Below, piece after piece: positions 20,712 through 29,960 of a stretch of 64,000 nucleotides of DNA. Source of the DNA: Azonexus sp. (GTDB lineage Bacteria; Pseudomonadota; Gammaproteobacteria; Burkholderiales; Rhodocyclaceae); the NCBI RefSeq assembly GCF_023150235.1, contig NZ_JAKLLH010000011.1:1-64000 (forward strand), in the 5' to 3' direction. A program made the translations under genes and the position numbers. The notes under the pieces are model-generated. The model did not search any database. It saw only the letters and a program-made list of their open reading frames with translations, and was not told where the DNA came from. Positions within the stretch are counted from its first letter, which is position 1. Every line of letters begins with the position of its first letter.

Positions 20712-21223
20712 GGCATTTCCCGCACGCTGACCAGGCCGCTGACCCCGCCTTCGAGCAACCACTGCCGACCCGCTCCCCGGAGATGCAGGACGAACAGGGT
20801 GGGCTGAGCGGAAAAAACCACCCGCCCAGAGACGGGCATGGCCATGCCCTCCACCTCGAGGGCCTGCACCGAGAGATCCTGGGGCAAGGACGGCGGGGGC
20901 TGGGAGGTGCCGCCGACGGGCAGCCAGCCTCCGACCCCGCTCCCTTCGGCGCCGGGGAGCGCCTGCCAGACTTTTCCCTGGTCGGCATCGATGCCCCAGG
21001 CGTGATCGCGTCCGCTGCCACGGGCCTGCAAGCCCGCCCAGGCGGCTTGTGCCGCGAGTTGCTCGACCGCCCGGCGCTGCCCGGCCAGACCCTCGTCGGG
21101 CAAGGTCACGACCACCGCTCCCGCCAGAATGCCGACGATCACCAGCGCCACCAGGATTTCAAGCAGCGTGAAGCCGGCTTCCGCGCCATGCGGCCCGCTA
21201 CTGCCAGTTGCCGATATCGGCAT
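20708..21223 (-). CDS. gspH: Type II secretion minor pseudopilin H
   Basis: A 171-residue pseudopilin with EAGFTLLEILVALVIVGILAGAVVV (cleavage after Gly, Glu5) and a C-terminal beta-rich domain resembling GspH. The start at 21223 (MPISATGSSG) overlaps the end of gspG by 26 bp; a longer in-frame start at 21271 cannot be excluded. It is thought to join the main pseudopilus to its tip. Confidence 0.9.
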   Translation of the reverse strand: MPISATGSSGPHGAEAGFTLLEILVALVIVGILAGAVVVTLPDEGLAGQRRAVEQLAAQAAWAGLQARGSGRDHAWGIDADQGKVWQALPGAEGSGVGGWLPVGGTSQPPPSLPQDLSVQALEVEGMAMPVSGRVVFSAQPTLFVLHLRGAGRQWLLEGGVSGLVSVREMP

Positions 21224-21662
21224 CGGACCCCTCGCCGCCGGCCACGCCATCCGCGCCGAAGCTGAAGACATCGATCTCGCCGCGCAGGCCGGGATTCAGG
21301 AACTGGTACGGCTGGCCCCAGGGATCGAGCGGCAGGCGTTCGATGTAGCCGCCCTGCTTCCAGCCCTCGGGAACCGGTGCCTGCTGCGGCTTGCTTACCA
21401 GTGCCTGCAGACCTTGTTCGGTCGTCGGGTAGCGGCGGTTGTCGAGCCGATACAGCTTGAGTGCCTGCGCCAGCGAGGCGATATCCTGGCGCGCGGCCAC
21501 TACCCGCGACTCGTCGGGGCGGCTCATCACCTTGGGTACGACCAGCGCGGCCAGGATGCCGAGAATGACCACGACGACCATGATTTCGATCAGCGTGAAT
21601 CCGCGCTGGGTCGGCAGGTTTCCGCCATGGCGCGGAAGAGGATTGAAAAGTTGCTTTTTCAT
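21198..21662 (-). CDS. gspG: Type II secretion major pseudopilin G
   Basis: A 154-residue major pseudopilin: QRGFTLIEIMVVVVILGILAALVVPKVMSRPDE, then ALKLYRLDNRRYPTTEQGLQALV and YIERLPLDPWGQPYQFLNPG, and a C-terminal DADIGNW, all classic GspG. Its start codon and the 7-nt stretch ATGAAAA are shared with the end of the 169-bp hairpin element immediately upstream, so its Shine-Dalgarno (GGAG) lies inside that element. Confidence 0.97.
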   Translation of the reverse strand: MKKQLFNPLPRHGGNLPTQRGFTLIEIMVVVVILGILAALVVPKVMSRPDESRVVAARQDIASLAQALKLYRLDNRRYPTTEQGLQALVSKPQQAPVPEGWKQGGYIERLPLDPWGQPYQFLNPGLRGEIDVFSFGADGVAGGEGSDADIGNWQ

Positions 21663-21824
21663 CGTAAGACTAACTCCGGTTTGAAACCCCGCCCTTCAGG
21701 GCGGTGGGAGCCGGCCCCGGCCTGAAGGCCGGGGTTTCAGGCGACCGTTTCGGGAGGGGATGCAAACCCCTTCCAAAACATGTTTGACCGACAGGCATGA
21801 ATGCCTGTCGCTAATTTCTTGCTC
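21656..21824 (-). mobile_element. 169-bp multi-hairpin element, copy A (IS200/IS605-derived-like)
   Basis: This minus-strand element fills the whole gspF-gspG spacer, from the gspF stop codon to the gspG start codon. It contains three strong hairpins with TC or TTCA-type loops: GACAGGCAT/ATGCCTGTC, CCCCGGCCT/AGGCCGGGG and CCGCCCT/AGGGCGG, plus an AGGGG/CCCCT-type pair. It matches copy B at 58052-58220 in inverted orientation with four differences over 169 positions by my reading. The GC hairpins resemble the 3' region of IS200/IS605 elements. It has no coding capacity. Confidence 0.8.
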
Positions 21825-23025
21825 ATCGCAATAATTGGTTGATTTCCAGTATCGGTTGCAATATCGCCAGCACGATCACCAGCACGAGAACCCCCATTCC
21901 CAGGATCAGCATGGGTTCGAGCAAACTCATGCTCAGGCTGAGACGGTTGCCCACCTCTTCCGCCTGCTGGCTGGCGGTTTTGTCCAGCATCTGGCCGAGA
22001 CGGCCGCTGGACTCGCCGCTGCCGACCATATGCACCAGCATCGGCGGGAAGAGCCTGGCCTCGGCCAAGGCCCGCCCCAGCGTCATGCCCTCGCGCACCT
22101 GCTCGGCAATACGCTCGAGCGCCAGGCGGCAGGGAAGCAGCCAGACGACCTCCCTGGCGGCCTGCAGCGCGGGCAGCAGGGGAACGCCGCTTCCGACCAG
22201 GATGGCGAGGGTCTGCGCCAGGCGCGCGCTATCGAATCCGAGAAGCAGCGCCCCGACAAACGGCAGGCGCAGGAGTTGCCGATGCCACCGCAAGCGCCAT
22301 GCCGGCAGGAGCGAGAGGCGGCGAAAACCCCAGATCGCCGCCGCTCCGGCCAGCAGCAGCCCGGGCCAGGCCGCACGCAGGAAACTGCTGCAGGCGATCA
22401 GGGCTTGCGTCAGCCAGGGCAAGGTCTGCTTGCCATTCTGAAAAACGGCCACCACCTGCGGCACCACGTAAACCATCAGGGCCGCGATCACCAGGCTGGC
22501 CACCAGCACGACCACCAGCGGATAGGCCAACGCCTGGATGATGCGCTGGCGCAGGGCACTGCGTTTTTCCAGATGGTCGGCGAGGCGGTTCATCACCTCT
22601 CCCAGGCGGCCGCTCTGCTCGCCGGCGGCGATCAAGGCGCAATACAGGGTATCGAAGGCTGAAGTATGGCTCGCCAGCGCCCGGCTCAAGGACTGGCCGG
22701 CAAGCAGGGCCTCGCGTACCTCTCCGAGCACGAAGCGCAGCCGTGGCTCGCTGCTTTGCTCGATGAGCACCGCCAGCGTCTGTCCGATCGGAATGCCGGC
22801 CTCGAGCAAGGTCGCCCACTGTCGCGTCAGGATCACCCGCTCACTGCTGCGCAGACCGGCTTGCCGGGAGTGGCCCGCCGGGCTCGCCAGCGGCGAGTCG
22901 ACGGAAAGAGGCGTCAAGCCCTGCTCGCGAAGCAAGCTGCGGGCCTGGCGCGGCGTTTCCGCCACGATTTCCCCGGACAGCTCGCGGCCGTCCAGCGCCA
23001 GGGCGCGGTAACGAAAGCTGCTCAT
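21823..23025 (-). CDS. gspF: Type II secretion inner-membrane platform protein F
   Basis: A 400-residue GspF. The N-terminus MSSFRYRALALDGRELSGEIVAETPRQARSLLREQG and two T2SSF repeats (TRQWATLLEAGIPIGQTL near 65 and LAQTLAILVGSGVPLLPAL near 270) are diagnostic, with three membrane spans, the last ending at EINQLLR. It is the central polytopic platform protein driving pseudopilus assembly. Its stop codon coincides with the first bases of the downstream hairpin element. Confidence 0.97.
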   Translation of the reverse strand: MSSFRYRALALDGRELSGEIVAETPRQARSLLREQGLTPLSVDSPLASPAGHSRQAGLRSSERVILTRQWATLLEAGIPIGQTLAVLIEQSSEPRLRFVLGEVREALLAGQSLSRALASHTSAFDTLYCALIAAGEQSGRLGEVMNRLADHLEKRSALRQRIIQALAYPLVVVLVASLVIAALMVYVVPQVVAVFQNGKQTLPWLTQALIACSSFLRAAWPGLLLAGAAAIWGFRRLSLLPAWRLRWHRQLLRLPFVGALLLGFDSARLAQTLAILVGSGVPLLPALQAAREVVWLLPCRLALERIAEQVREGMTLGRALAEARLFPPMLVHMVGSGESSGRLGQMLDKTASQQAEEVGNRLSLSMSLLEPMLILGMGVLVLVIVLAILQPILEINQLLR

Positions 23026-23071
23026 GCCCCAAGCTTCGTCAAGGCCGGCGCGGCGATGGAGAAAAGCATGC

Positions 23072-24568
23072 TCATGCGTCCCTGGTTACCCGCAACAATT
23101 CTTCCCAGGAGGTTTCTCCGGCGATCAGCCAGCGCAGGGCATCGTCGCGCAGGAGGCGCAGTTGCCCCTCCGCGATGGCCGCGCGGCGCAGCTCGGCCTC
23201 GTCGCCGCGATGGTGGATCGTCGCGGCCAGCGCCGGGCTGATTTCCAGCAACTCATAGATGCCGATCCGCCCGGCGTAGCCGGTGTGGGCACATTCGCGG
23301 CATCCGACGGGATGATGAAGCTGGCGCACCGCTGCCGGCAGCCCGAGGGCGGGATCGACCGGTGCCGCGCGCCGACAGTGCGGACACAGGCGCCGGACCA
23401 GGCGCTGTGCCAGAACCGCCTGCAAGCTGGAAGAGAGGAGAAAGGGCTCGACCCCCATGTCGGTCAGGCGGGTAATGGCGCTAGCGGCATCGTTGGTGTG
23501 CAGGGTCGCCAGTACCAGATGCCCGGTCAGGCTGGCCTGGACGGCAATCTGCGCCGTTTCGGCATCGCGGATCTCACCGATCATCACCACATCGGGATCC
23601 TGACGGAGAATGGCGCGCAGGGCGCGGGCAAAATCCAGTTCTACCCTGGCGTTGACCGGAATCTGCCCGACGCCGGGCAAATCGTATTCGACCGGATCTT
23701 CGACCGTCATGATGTTCAAGCGGCGGGCATCCAGGCGCGAGAGCGCGGCGTAGAGGGTGGTCGTCTTGCCGGAACCGGTCGGCCCGGTGACGAGAACGAT
23801 CCCGTGCGGCTGGGCGATCAGGCGATCCATGCGCGCCAGGGTATCTCCGGCCATGCCGAGACGCTCCAGGTCAAGCCGCGCCGGATCCTTGTCGAGCAGG
23901 CGCAGAACCACCCGCTCGCCATGCGTCACCGGCAAGGTGGATACCCGCACATCCGTTCCCCGCCCGGCGATGCGCACGCTCAGGCGACCATCCTGCGGCA
24001 GGCGTTTTTCCGCGATGTCCAGGCTGGCCATGATCTTGATGCGCGAGACCATGGCCGCGTGCAGGGCACGATTGGGGCGCACGATGTCGCGCAACATGCC
24101 GTCATGACGAAACCTGACCACCGACTGCCGTTCGTAAGGTTCGATGTGGATATCGGAAACGCCCTCCCGCGCGGCCTGTGTCAGCAGGGCGTTGATCATG
24201 CGGATGATCGGCGCCTCGTCCTGGCGGTCGAGCAGATCCTCGACCGGCGGCAGGGTTTCCATCAGGCGCGAGAGATCCATGTCCTGATCGATGTCGCTAG
24301 TCACCTCGGCCAGGGTCTGGTCGCCCTGGGCATAGATCGCCGCCAGACGCCGCTCGAACTCGTCGGCCGCCAAGGGCACGGGCGTGCCGGCGATCCGGTG
24401 GCTGCGCGCCACCTCGGCCAGGGCCGCCCACGGCAGGCGCCCGTTTTCCGGCGAGCGGTACCAGATCGGGCCATTTTCGCCGTTGACCGTAAGCGTGGCG
24501 ATGATCCCGTGCCGACGGGCAAAGGCATACGGCAGGCGCGGGGTCCAGCCCTCGTGGCCCATCTTCAC
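23072..24568 (-). CDS. gspE: Type II secretion ATPase E
   Basis: A 498-residue secretion ATPase. It carries Walker A (GPTGSGKTTTLYAAL), the Asp box (TVEDPVEYDLPG), Walker B with DPDVVMIGEIRDAETAQIA, the His box (TGHLVLATLHTND) and the tetracysteine zinc motif CPHC and CREC near residues 395-445. It powers pseudopilus extension from the cytoplasm, docking on GspL. The start at 24568 overlaps gspD by 4 nt. Confidence 0.97.
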   Translation of the reverse strand: MKMGHEGWTPRLPYAFARRHGIIATLTVNGENGPIWYRSPENGRLPWAALAEVARSHRIAGTPVPLAADEFERRLAAIYAQGDQTLAEVTSDIDQDMDLSRLMETLPPVEDLLDRQDEAPIIRMINALLTQAAREGVSDIHIEPYERQSVVRFRHDGMLRDIVRPNRALHAAMVSRIKIMASLDIAEKRLPQDGRLSVRIAGRGTDVRVSTLPVTHGERVVLRLLDKDPARLDLERLGMAGDTLARMDRLIAQPHGIVLVTGPTGSGKTTTLYAALSRLDARRLNIMTVEDPVEYDLPGVGQIPVNARVELDFARALRAILRQDPDVVMIGEIRDAETAQIAVQASLTGHLVLATLHTNDAASAITRLTDMGVEPFLLSSSLQAVLAQRLVRRLCPHCRRAAPVDPALGLPAAVRQLHHPVGCRECAHTGYAGRIGIYELLEISPALAATIHHRGDEAELRRAAIAEGQLRLLRDDALRWLIAGETSWEELLRVTRDA

Positions 24569-26799
24569 TGCTCGGCCGCCAGGGGACGGTCGGCCCGCAC
24601 ATCCATGGCCGGCAGTTCGGGAATGCCGCCGCGCTCCGACAACGCGGCATCGGCCTGGCGCTGGTGATTCTGCTGCTCGAGCATGCGCCGGTAGCGGTCG
24701 TCGGCGATTTCCCGGTAGCTGCCTTCGTCGTAAATGATGCGGGGCCGCAGGAAAACCATCAGGTTGGTCTTCTTGCGGCTGCGGTTTTCATAGCGGAAAA
24801 GATTGCGCAAAACGGGAACGTCGCCGATAACCGGCACCTTCTCCTCGTTATTGCCCATGCTGTCCTCGATCAGGCCGCCGAGAACGATGATTTTTCCGTC
24901 ATCGACCAGCACGCTAGATTCCAGCGAGCGCTTGTTGGTGGTCGGCCCCGAGGCGCTGCTGGCGGTGCCGGGCTGCACCGACGAGGCCTCCTGGTAAATC
25001 TGGACGCGGATCACGCCCCCCTGCGTAATCTGCGGGCGAACCTTGAGGGTCAGGCCGACATCGCGCCGCTCGTAGGTCTGGAAAGGCGTCACGCTGCTGC
25101 TGTTGCCCACCGTGCTGAAAGAGCCGGTGACGAAGGGCAGGTTCTGACCGATGACGATCTTTGCCTCCTCGTTATCCAGGGTCGTGATGCTGGGGGTGGA
25201 CAGGATGTTGCCGTTGGCCTCGGTTTCCAGGAAACGAGCCAGCAAGCCGAGATTGGTGATGGTTCCCAGGCCGGGAATATTGATCTGCCCATCGACCAAG
25301 CCGAAATTGAAGCCCTTGCCGACGCTGCCGATATTCACGGCGCTGGAAATGATGTTCTTGCCACTGCCACCGAAATTGGTACCGCCTATCGCCTTCAGTC
25401 CTTCCTTGCCGACACCGCTCAGATCCTGCCACTGGATACCGAATTCAGCCGCCCGCTCGGCAGTCAGCTCGACGATGAGGGCCTCGATGTGGACCTGAGC
25501 GCGGCGTCGATCGAGCAGGGCAACCACGTTCTGCAAGTTGTTGAAGACGCTCTCCGGCGCGACGACGATCAGGGAATTGCTGGCGGTATCGGCCTGGATC
25601 GAACTGCCGGCAAGCAAGCCTGCGGCGGTCTGCGCCGTCGCCAGGCCGGTGGAAGCACTGCTCCCACCCCCCGAGAGAGCGGCGGTCGCCCCGATGGCGG
25701 CTACGGCGGCGCCCGAAGCGGCATTCACGGTCGACGTGGCCGGGGAGCCGGAAAGCACCGACGCCGCACCGGCGCCGGGTTCGCCACCGAGAATGGCGCG
25801 CAACATCTGGGCCATGCGCGCAGCATCCGCATGCCGGAGCGGAATGACGCGGATATTCCCCAGCCCGGAATCCGGCGTATCCATGCCGGCCAGCAAATGA
25901 ATGGCCTTGGCCAGCGCACCCGGATGGTCGGCCCGCAGGATCAGACGGTTACCCCGGTGATCGGCCACCGCCACCACGCTGCCGCCGCTGGCCCCCGGCA
26001 CGGGAACAGCGAACAGGCGATTCAGGTTCTGCGCCGCCTCGACCGCCGATATGTGGCGCAGCGGAATCACCATCGGCGCATCGCCGTGAGCAACGTCGAC
26101 CGAGGCAATGATGCGTTCGAGGCGTCGCAGATTGTCCGCCGTATCGGTCACGATCAGGGTATTGCTGGCGACATTGGCGCTGATCGACTGACTGGCTCCG
26201 ACCAGGGGCTTGAGCGCGGCAAGCAGTTGCGGCGCGGATTCGTGGCGGATATGGAATACCTGCGTCAGCACCTGCTCGCCGGCCACGCCCGCGGCCAGAC
26301 CAACGCCGCCGCCCTGCGCCTTGGCCTCGGACTCAGGAAGTATCTTGGTCAGGTGCCGGCCTTCGACCACCGCGTAGCCCTGCAGGCGCAAGGCCGAAAT
26401 CAGCACTTGGTAGGCCAGGTCGCGCGTTACCGGGCGTCCGGAGACGATATTGATCGTTCCCTTGACGCGAGGATCGAGAACGAAGTTGCGCCCGGTGATC
26501 TGGCTGATGGCCTTGACCGAAGCCTCGATATCGGCCCCGACGAAATTGAGGGTGAAATCTTCTCCCCCGGTTTCCCGGCCGGCGGCGGCAGCGGCCGGCG
26601 CCAGGAGCACGGCGGCGCCGAAGCAGGCAACCCCCAGCCAATGCCGCAAACGACTGATCGCGACGTCCTTCCGCCGAGTGCCGAAAGCATCGATGACCGC
26701 CTCAACCGGATTTGAAGACTTTAATCGACGAAATGACAACAAAAGCGAAACTTGATTACATATCGTTGGTTTCAATGACTTTCCTGACTTCGACACCAT
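24565..26799 (-). CDS. gspD: Type II secretion outer-membrane secretin D
   Basis: A secretin of up to 744 residues. After a signal peptide (HWLGVACFGAAVLLAPAAAAAG) come N0 (DFTLNFVGADIEASVKAISQITGRNFVLDPRVKG), N1-N3 repeats and the secretin core with VPVIGDVPVLRNLF near the end. The N3 loop is a long Gly/Ser/Ala-rich insertion (about SGSPATSTVNAASGAAVAAIG). The ATG at 26799 overlaps gspC by 44 nt and gives an unusually long leader of about 70 residues; a TTG nearer the signal peptide is possible, so the start is uncertain. It forms the outer-membrane channel. Confidence 0.93.
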   Translation of the reverse strand: MVSKSGKSLKPTICNQVSLLLSFRRLKSSNPVEAVIDAFGTRRKDVAISRLRHWLGVACFGAAVLLAPAAAAAGRETGGEDFTLNFVGADIEASVKAISQITGRNFVLDPRVKGTINIVSGRPVTRDLAYQVLISALRLQGYAVVEGRHLTKILPESEAKAQGGGVGLAAGVAGEQVLTQVFHIRHESAPQLLAALKPLVGASQSISANVASNTLIVTDTADNLRRLERIIASVDVAHGDAPMVIPLRHISAVEAAQNLNRLFAVPVPGASGGSVVAVADHRGNRLILRADHPGALAKAIHLLAGMDTPDSGLGNIRVIPLRHADAARMAQMLRAILGGEPGAGAASVLSGSPATSTVNAASGAAVAAIGATAALSGGGSSASTGLATAQTAAGLLAGSSIQADTASNSLIVVAPESVFNNLQNVVALLDRRRAQVHIEALIVELTAERAAEFGIQWQDLSGVGKEGLKAIGGTNFGGSGKNIISSAVNIGSVGKGFNFGLVDGQINIPGLGTITNLGLLARFLETEANGNILSTPSITTLDNEEAKIVIGQNLPFVTGSFSTVGNSSSVTPFQTYERRDVGLTLKVRPQITQGGVIRVQIYQEASSVQPGTASSASGPTTNKRSLESSVLVDDGKIIVLGGLIEDSMGNNEEKVPVIGDVPVLRNLFRYENRSRKKTNLMVFLRPRIIYDEGSYREIADDRYRRMLEQQNHQRQADAALSERGGIPELPAMDVRADRPLAAEQ

Positions 26800-27367
26800 G
26801 ACTGCCGACCGTCGCCGGCAGCCCCGCCGCCGAGCCCCCGGCCCCGCGACGCAAGGTAATTTCAAATTGGGAACGCACCGCCCCGCCACCCTCAAAAACA
26901 ACGCCTTCCGGCCCGACACGGAGCAGACGCAAGCCCGGGCGCAACTCCTCGCCCACCGCAAGCAGCCGACTCCCCTCCCCTTCGCTGCGCAGTACGGCCC
27001 AGGCAGTACCAAGCTGGCCCGGAGGCCTCGCGGCGGATGCCGGAGGCGAGACCACGCCAAGCAATTCAATCCCATTGACATTATTGACCGAAGCAGCCTG
27101 CCCCTCTCCTCCATGCCCCCCCGCGAAGAGTGGGCCACGGTTCAGGCGCGCGGCCACCTCGCCGGGATCACGCTCGGCAAAATGAAGCGGCAAGGGGCTT
27201 TGTACGGCGAAAATAGGGGCAATCAAGCCGGCGCAGAGCCAGATTCCAAGCCCGGCAACGCCGAGCGTCAGCCCCCCCGTCACCAAGGATGGCAAGCGTT
27301 CCGGCCACATCTTTCCGATTGCGCGGCACTGCTCCCGCCATGCAGGCAAATTGCCGCTCATTGCCAC
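26756..27367 (-). CDS. gspC: Type II secretion protein C
   Basis: A 203-residue GspC, first gene of the operon. One membrane span (GGLTLGVAGLGIWLCAGLIAPIF, about 31-53) precedes the homology-region domain (GIELLGVVSPPASAARPPGQLGTAWAVLR, then VGEELRPGLRLLRVGPEGVVFE). No PDZ domain follows the HR domain; the chain ends in a Gly/Ala linker and a short tail. It connects the inner platform to the secretin and selects substrates. The upstream 328 bp are shared with the divergent redox operon. Confidence 0.9.
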   Translation of the reverse strand: MAMSGNLPAWREQCRAIGKMWPERLPSLVTGGLTLGVAGLGIWLCAGLIAPIFAVQSPLPLHFAERDPGEVAARLNRGPLFAGGHGGEGQAASVNNVNGIELLGVVSPPASAARPPGQLGTAWAVLRSEGEGSRLLAVGEELRPGLRLLRVGPEGVVFEGGGAVRSQFEITLRRGAGGSAAGLPATVGSHGVEVRKVIETNDM

Positions 27368-27638
27368 ACCCCGATATAAAAATCAAAAACAAGACAAATT
27401 CAAAAAAATCATCTTTAAAACCAGAAAACTCAGCTTGAGCACGGCAGCCAATCCCCGTCCCGGAGTCTTCCGGCCACGGCCAAAACCTCGCACCGCCCCC
27501 CGCGAGCAGACGAGACTATAGCAAACGAAAACGCCCACCCAGTGCGGCATTTAGTCGCATTCCCAAGCGCGCAAATGCTCTTTAGCATTCCGGCCACCTT
27601 GGAAACGAGGGTATTTTTCACGACCTGGCGGGCATTTT

Positions 27639-27652
27639 TTGACGCAAATCAA
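27639..27652. promoter_or_regulatory. Candidate FNR/Anr-type box
   Basis: TTGACGCAAATCAA differs from the FNR consensus TTGAT-N4-ATCAA at one position. It is centred about 50 nt before the start codon of the diheme lipoprotein gene, within the 27368-27695 divergent spacer. The sequence that follows (TTTAAAAATTAAT) could hold a -10 box. The rest of the spacer is AT-richer than its surroundings and shows no gene. Confidence 0.55.
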
Positions 27653-27695
27653 AAATCTGTCCGTTCTTGCAGTTTAAAAATTAATGGGGTAAATC

Positions 27696-29894
27696 ATGCG
27701 ATCTAAATTTCGCATCAAAGCACTTGCCGCGTTGACCGCCATCGTCATCGCGGGCGGGCTCAGCGGTTGTCTGGATGGCGGCGGCGATTCCGGTAGCAGC
27801 GCCAGCAGCGGTTCCAGCAGTGGCAACACGGGCGGCTCCACCGGTGGCAGCACCGGCGGTTCCACGGGCGGTTCGACGGGGGGATCCACCGGCGGTTCGA
27901 CCGGCGCCAGCGGCGGCCTGGCCGCGCAAACCGGGCAGCAGTCCTATCTCTTCTTCGGCAACACCAATCATCAGAAGCTGGGTAGCGTCACCAATATCCG
28001 CATTTTCGACCCGGCCAAGCCGAGCACGATCCTGACCGGAAGCGACGACATCATGGCCGTCTCCACCGGGCGGCCGCAGCCGACCACGGCGCTGACCGGT
28101 TTTTCCGCGGCTGACAACAGCTACACCGACCTGTTCATGGACAAGGTGTACTACGTCAAGGGCGGCTCGCCGAAGGTGGCCAGCCTGAAGATGACGGTCA
28201 CGCACAACGACACCACCCACAACGACGATCTCTCCAAGCCGACCGAAAGCGCGCACGGCAACGCTTCCGGCCTGACCAATCCGGCTTACACCGAAATCTT
28301 CTACATGGGCGTCAAGCGTTTCCTGACCGCGACCAACGCCAACAACAAGAGCGTCATCGTCTTCCCGTCGGCCGACAGCACCAACAGCCCCGAGGATTTC
28401 AGCAACAAGACCCTGCTTTCCGTCTTCTATCCCGCCTGGGGCCAGGCGGCTTCCGGCATCGTGGTCTATGACAAGAACACGAAGAAGTTCCAGAAGATGA
28501 CGCCCTCCAAGGCCGGTTGCTCGGCCTGCGGCGAAGATGCCACCAATGCCACCTTCACCGATTTCACCGGCCTGAGCGTGGCATCCAGCTACGCCTTCCT
28601 CGGCGACATCGCCGGCACCACCCAGAGCGCGCTGATTGCCGACGGCAAGCTTTACGTTCTGGATCGCGCCACGATGGCGATCACGGAAAAGAGCGTCAGC
28701 CCGAAGAACACGAGCACCACGCTGGCCAACCTGCTGGGCACCAGCGGCAAGGGTTCGTACAAGTTCAGCGGCGATAGCGCCTACTATGTCCTCAAGGGCA
28801 GCGACAACATCGCCAACATCTACCGGGTGAATGCCAAGACCGGCGAGTTGACACAGCTGACCAAGGATCACGGCGCTTCCGGGACGATCCCGAGCAAGTT
28901 CCTGGCCGCCACCGACGAGTGGATCTTCTACGGCACCGACGGCCTGACCCTGGCGGTGAAGAAGTCCGCGGACAAGGTGTCGCCGACCCTGCTCTCGGAA
29001 AACACCAAGACCCACGGCCAGCGTTATCCGTTCAACTTCGGTATCGGTGCGGATTACCTGTACCAGACCTACGACGTGAACACGACCACCGGCAAGACGA
29101 CCTACCATGCCTGCGTATTCAGCGGGGCCGGCGTCAATACCTGCAAGGACAACAGCTTCTGGGGCGCGGTGACCGCCGCGCGCAAGGGCAAGCTGAACTT
29201 CACGTCCGACTACCGTTACACGCCGTATGCCTATGTCCGCGTCGACGATACCGACGACTTCGGGGGTGGCTCGCTGAAGGTGGTCGATCCGGCCAAGCCG
29301 CTCGACGGCGGCTTTGAAGTCGGCAAGGTTCCCACCTACAACTTCAACACCTTCATGCACGGTTATTACTACCTGAACTCGATGGTGGACAGTAACGGCT
29401 ACGTCGTGATCTACGGAAAGCGCGATGACAATTTCGTCGGCGACGCCTTCCTGCTCAACCTGAACAAGGCGGGCAGCGTGGTCAACCTGAGCAATGAAGT
29501 GGCACCGTCTTCCGCTCTGATCAACAGCGGCGATCTGCATTGCCACGGCCGCTACTGCTCGGTCTGCCACAATTTTGCCGGTGGCAAGATCTACGGCGAC
29601 AAGGCGGGCAGCGTCGAGGCCACGGGCTACAACATCAAGTTCGAGTTTGCCGACGGCAGCAGCAAGCTGGCTCGCCTGGGCAAGGGCAAGGGCGAAAACT
29701 TCAGCCTGCTGCACAGCGACATCAAGGGTGACTTCACCCCGGTCGTGGTCAGCGCCGCCGACGGTTCCGAGATCAAGCGTGGCGCCAAGCAAGGACACGC
29801 CGGCCTCTCGTATGCCAACTGCGACTGGTGTCATGCCCGTTCGGGCGACACCCTGCGCTACGGCGCACCGTCCGTGATCAACACGGTCAAGTAA
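27696..29894 (+). CDS. Surface-type diheme c lipoprotein
   Basis: A 732-residue secreted lipoprotein I cannot name. The signal peptide ends in a lipobox (AGGLSGC, Cys about 26), then a Gly/Ser/Thr linker with six TGGS repeats (about 45-70). The body (about 85-630) is a Thr/Asn/Asp-rich beta-type domain with recurring hydrophobic-strand patterns suggesting a propeller, and two cysteines in CSACGED. The C-terminal 120 residues carry two heme c sites, CHGRYCSVCHN and NCDWCHARSG, each CxxCH. The linker plus lipid anchor fits display on the outer face of the outer membrane. It is the first gene of the tlpA-DUF4266-DUF3570-apbE-dsbD cluster. Confidence 0.85.
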   Translation: MRSKFRIKALAALTAIVIAGGLSGCLDGGGDSGSSASSGSSSGNTGGSTGGSTGGSTGGSTGGSTGGSTGASGGLAAQTGQQSYLFFGNTNHQKLGSVTNIRIFDPAKPSTILTGSDDIMAVSTGRPQPTTALTGFSAADNSYTDLFMDKVYYVKGGSPKVASLKMTVTHNDTTHNDDLSKPTESAHGNASGLTNPAYTEIFYMGVKRFLTATNANNKSVIVFPSADSTNSPEDFSNKTLLSVFYPAWGQAASGIVVYDKNTKKFQKMTPSKAGCSACGEDATNATFTDFTGLSVASSYAFLGDIAGTTQSALIADGKLYVLDRATMAITEKSVSPKNTSTTLANLLGTSGKGSYKFSGDSAYYVLKGSDNIANIYRVNAKTGELTQLTKDHGASGTIPSKFLAATDEWIFYGTDGLTLAVKKSADKVSPTLLSENTKTHGQRYPFNFGIGADYLYQTYDVNTTTGKTTYHACVFSGAGVNTCKDNSFWGAVTAARKGKLNFTSDYRYTPYAYVRVDDTDDFGGGSLKVVDPAKPLDGGFEVGKVPTYNFNTFMHGYYYLNSMVDSNGYVVIYGKRDDNFVGDAFLLNLNKAGSVVNLSNEVAPSSALINSGDLHCHGRYCSVCHNFAGGKIYGDKAGSVEATGYNIKFEFADGSSKLARLGKGKGENFSLLHSDIKGDFTPVVVSAADGSEIKRGAKQGHAGLSYANCDWCHARSGDTLRYGAPSVINTVK
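27828..27905 (+). repeat. 12-bp coding repeat (TGGS)6
   Basis: Six tandem 12-nt units encode Thr-Gly-Gly-Ser next to the lipobox of the diheme lipoprotein. The units vary at third positions, so the protein linker rather than the DNA seems conserved. Unit number could vary by slippage. Confidence 0.85.
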
Positions 29895-29913
29895 GCAGGA
29901 ATCATCAGCAACG

Positions 29914-29944
29914 AACTCCCGGTGCGCGACGCCGGGAGTTTTTT
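29914..29944 (+). terminator. Intrinsic terminator after the diheme lipoprotein gene
   Basis: A perfect AACTCCCGG/CCGGGAGTT stem with a 9-nt loop followed by TTTTTT lies 20 nt after the stop codon and 17 nt before the tlpA start. Partial termination here would make the lipoprotein more abundant than the downstream accessory proteins. Confidence 0.85.
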
Positions 29945-29960
29945 CGTTCAGGGAAAAGAC

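Noticed and set aside
27828-27905. Short direct repeats as a possible CRISPR array
   Set aside because: The 12-nt units are contiguous, have no spacers and encode a TGGS linker.
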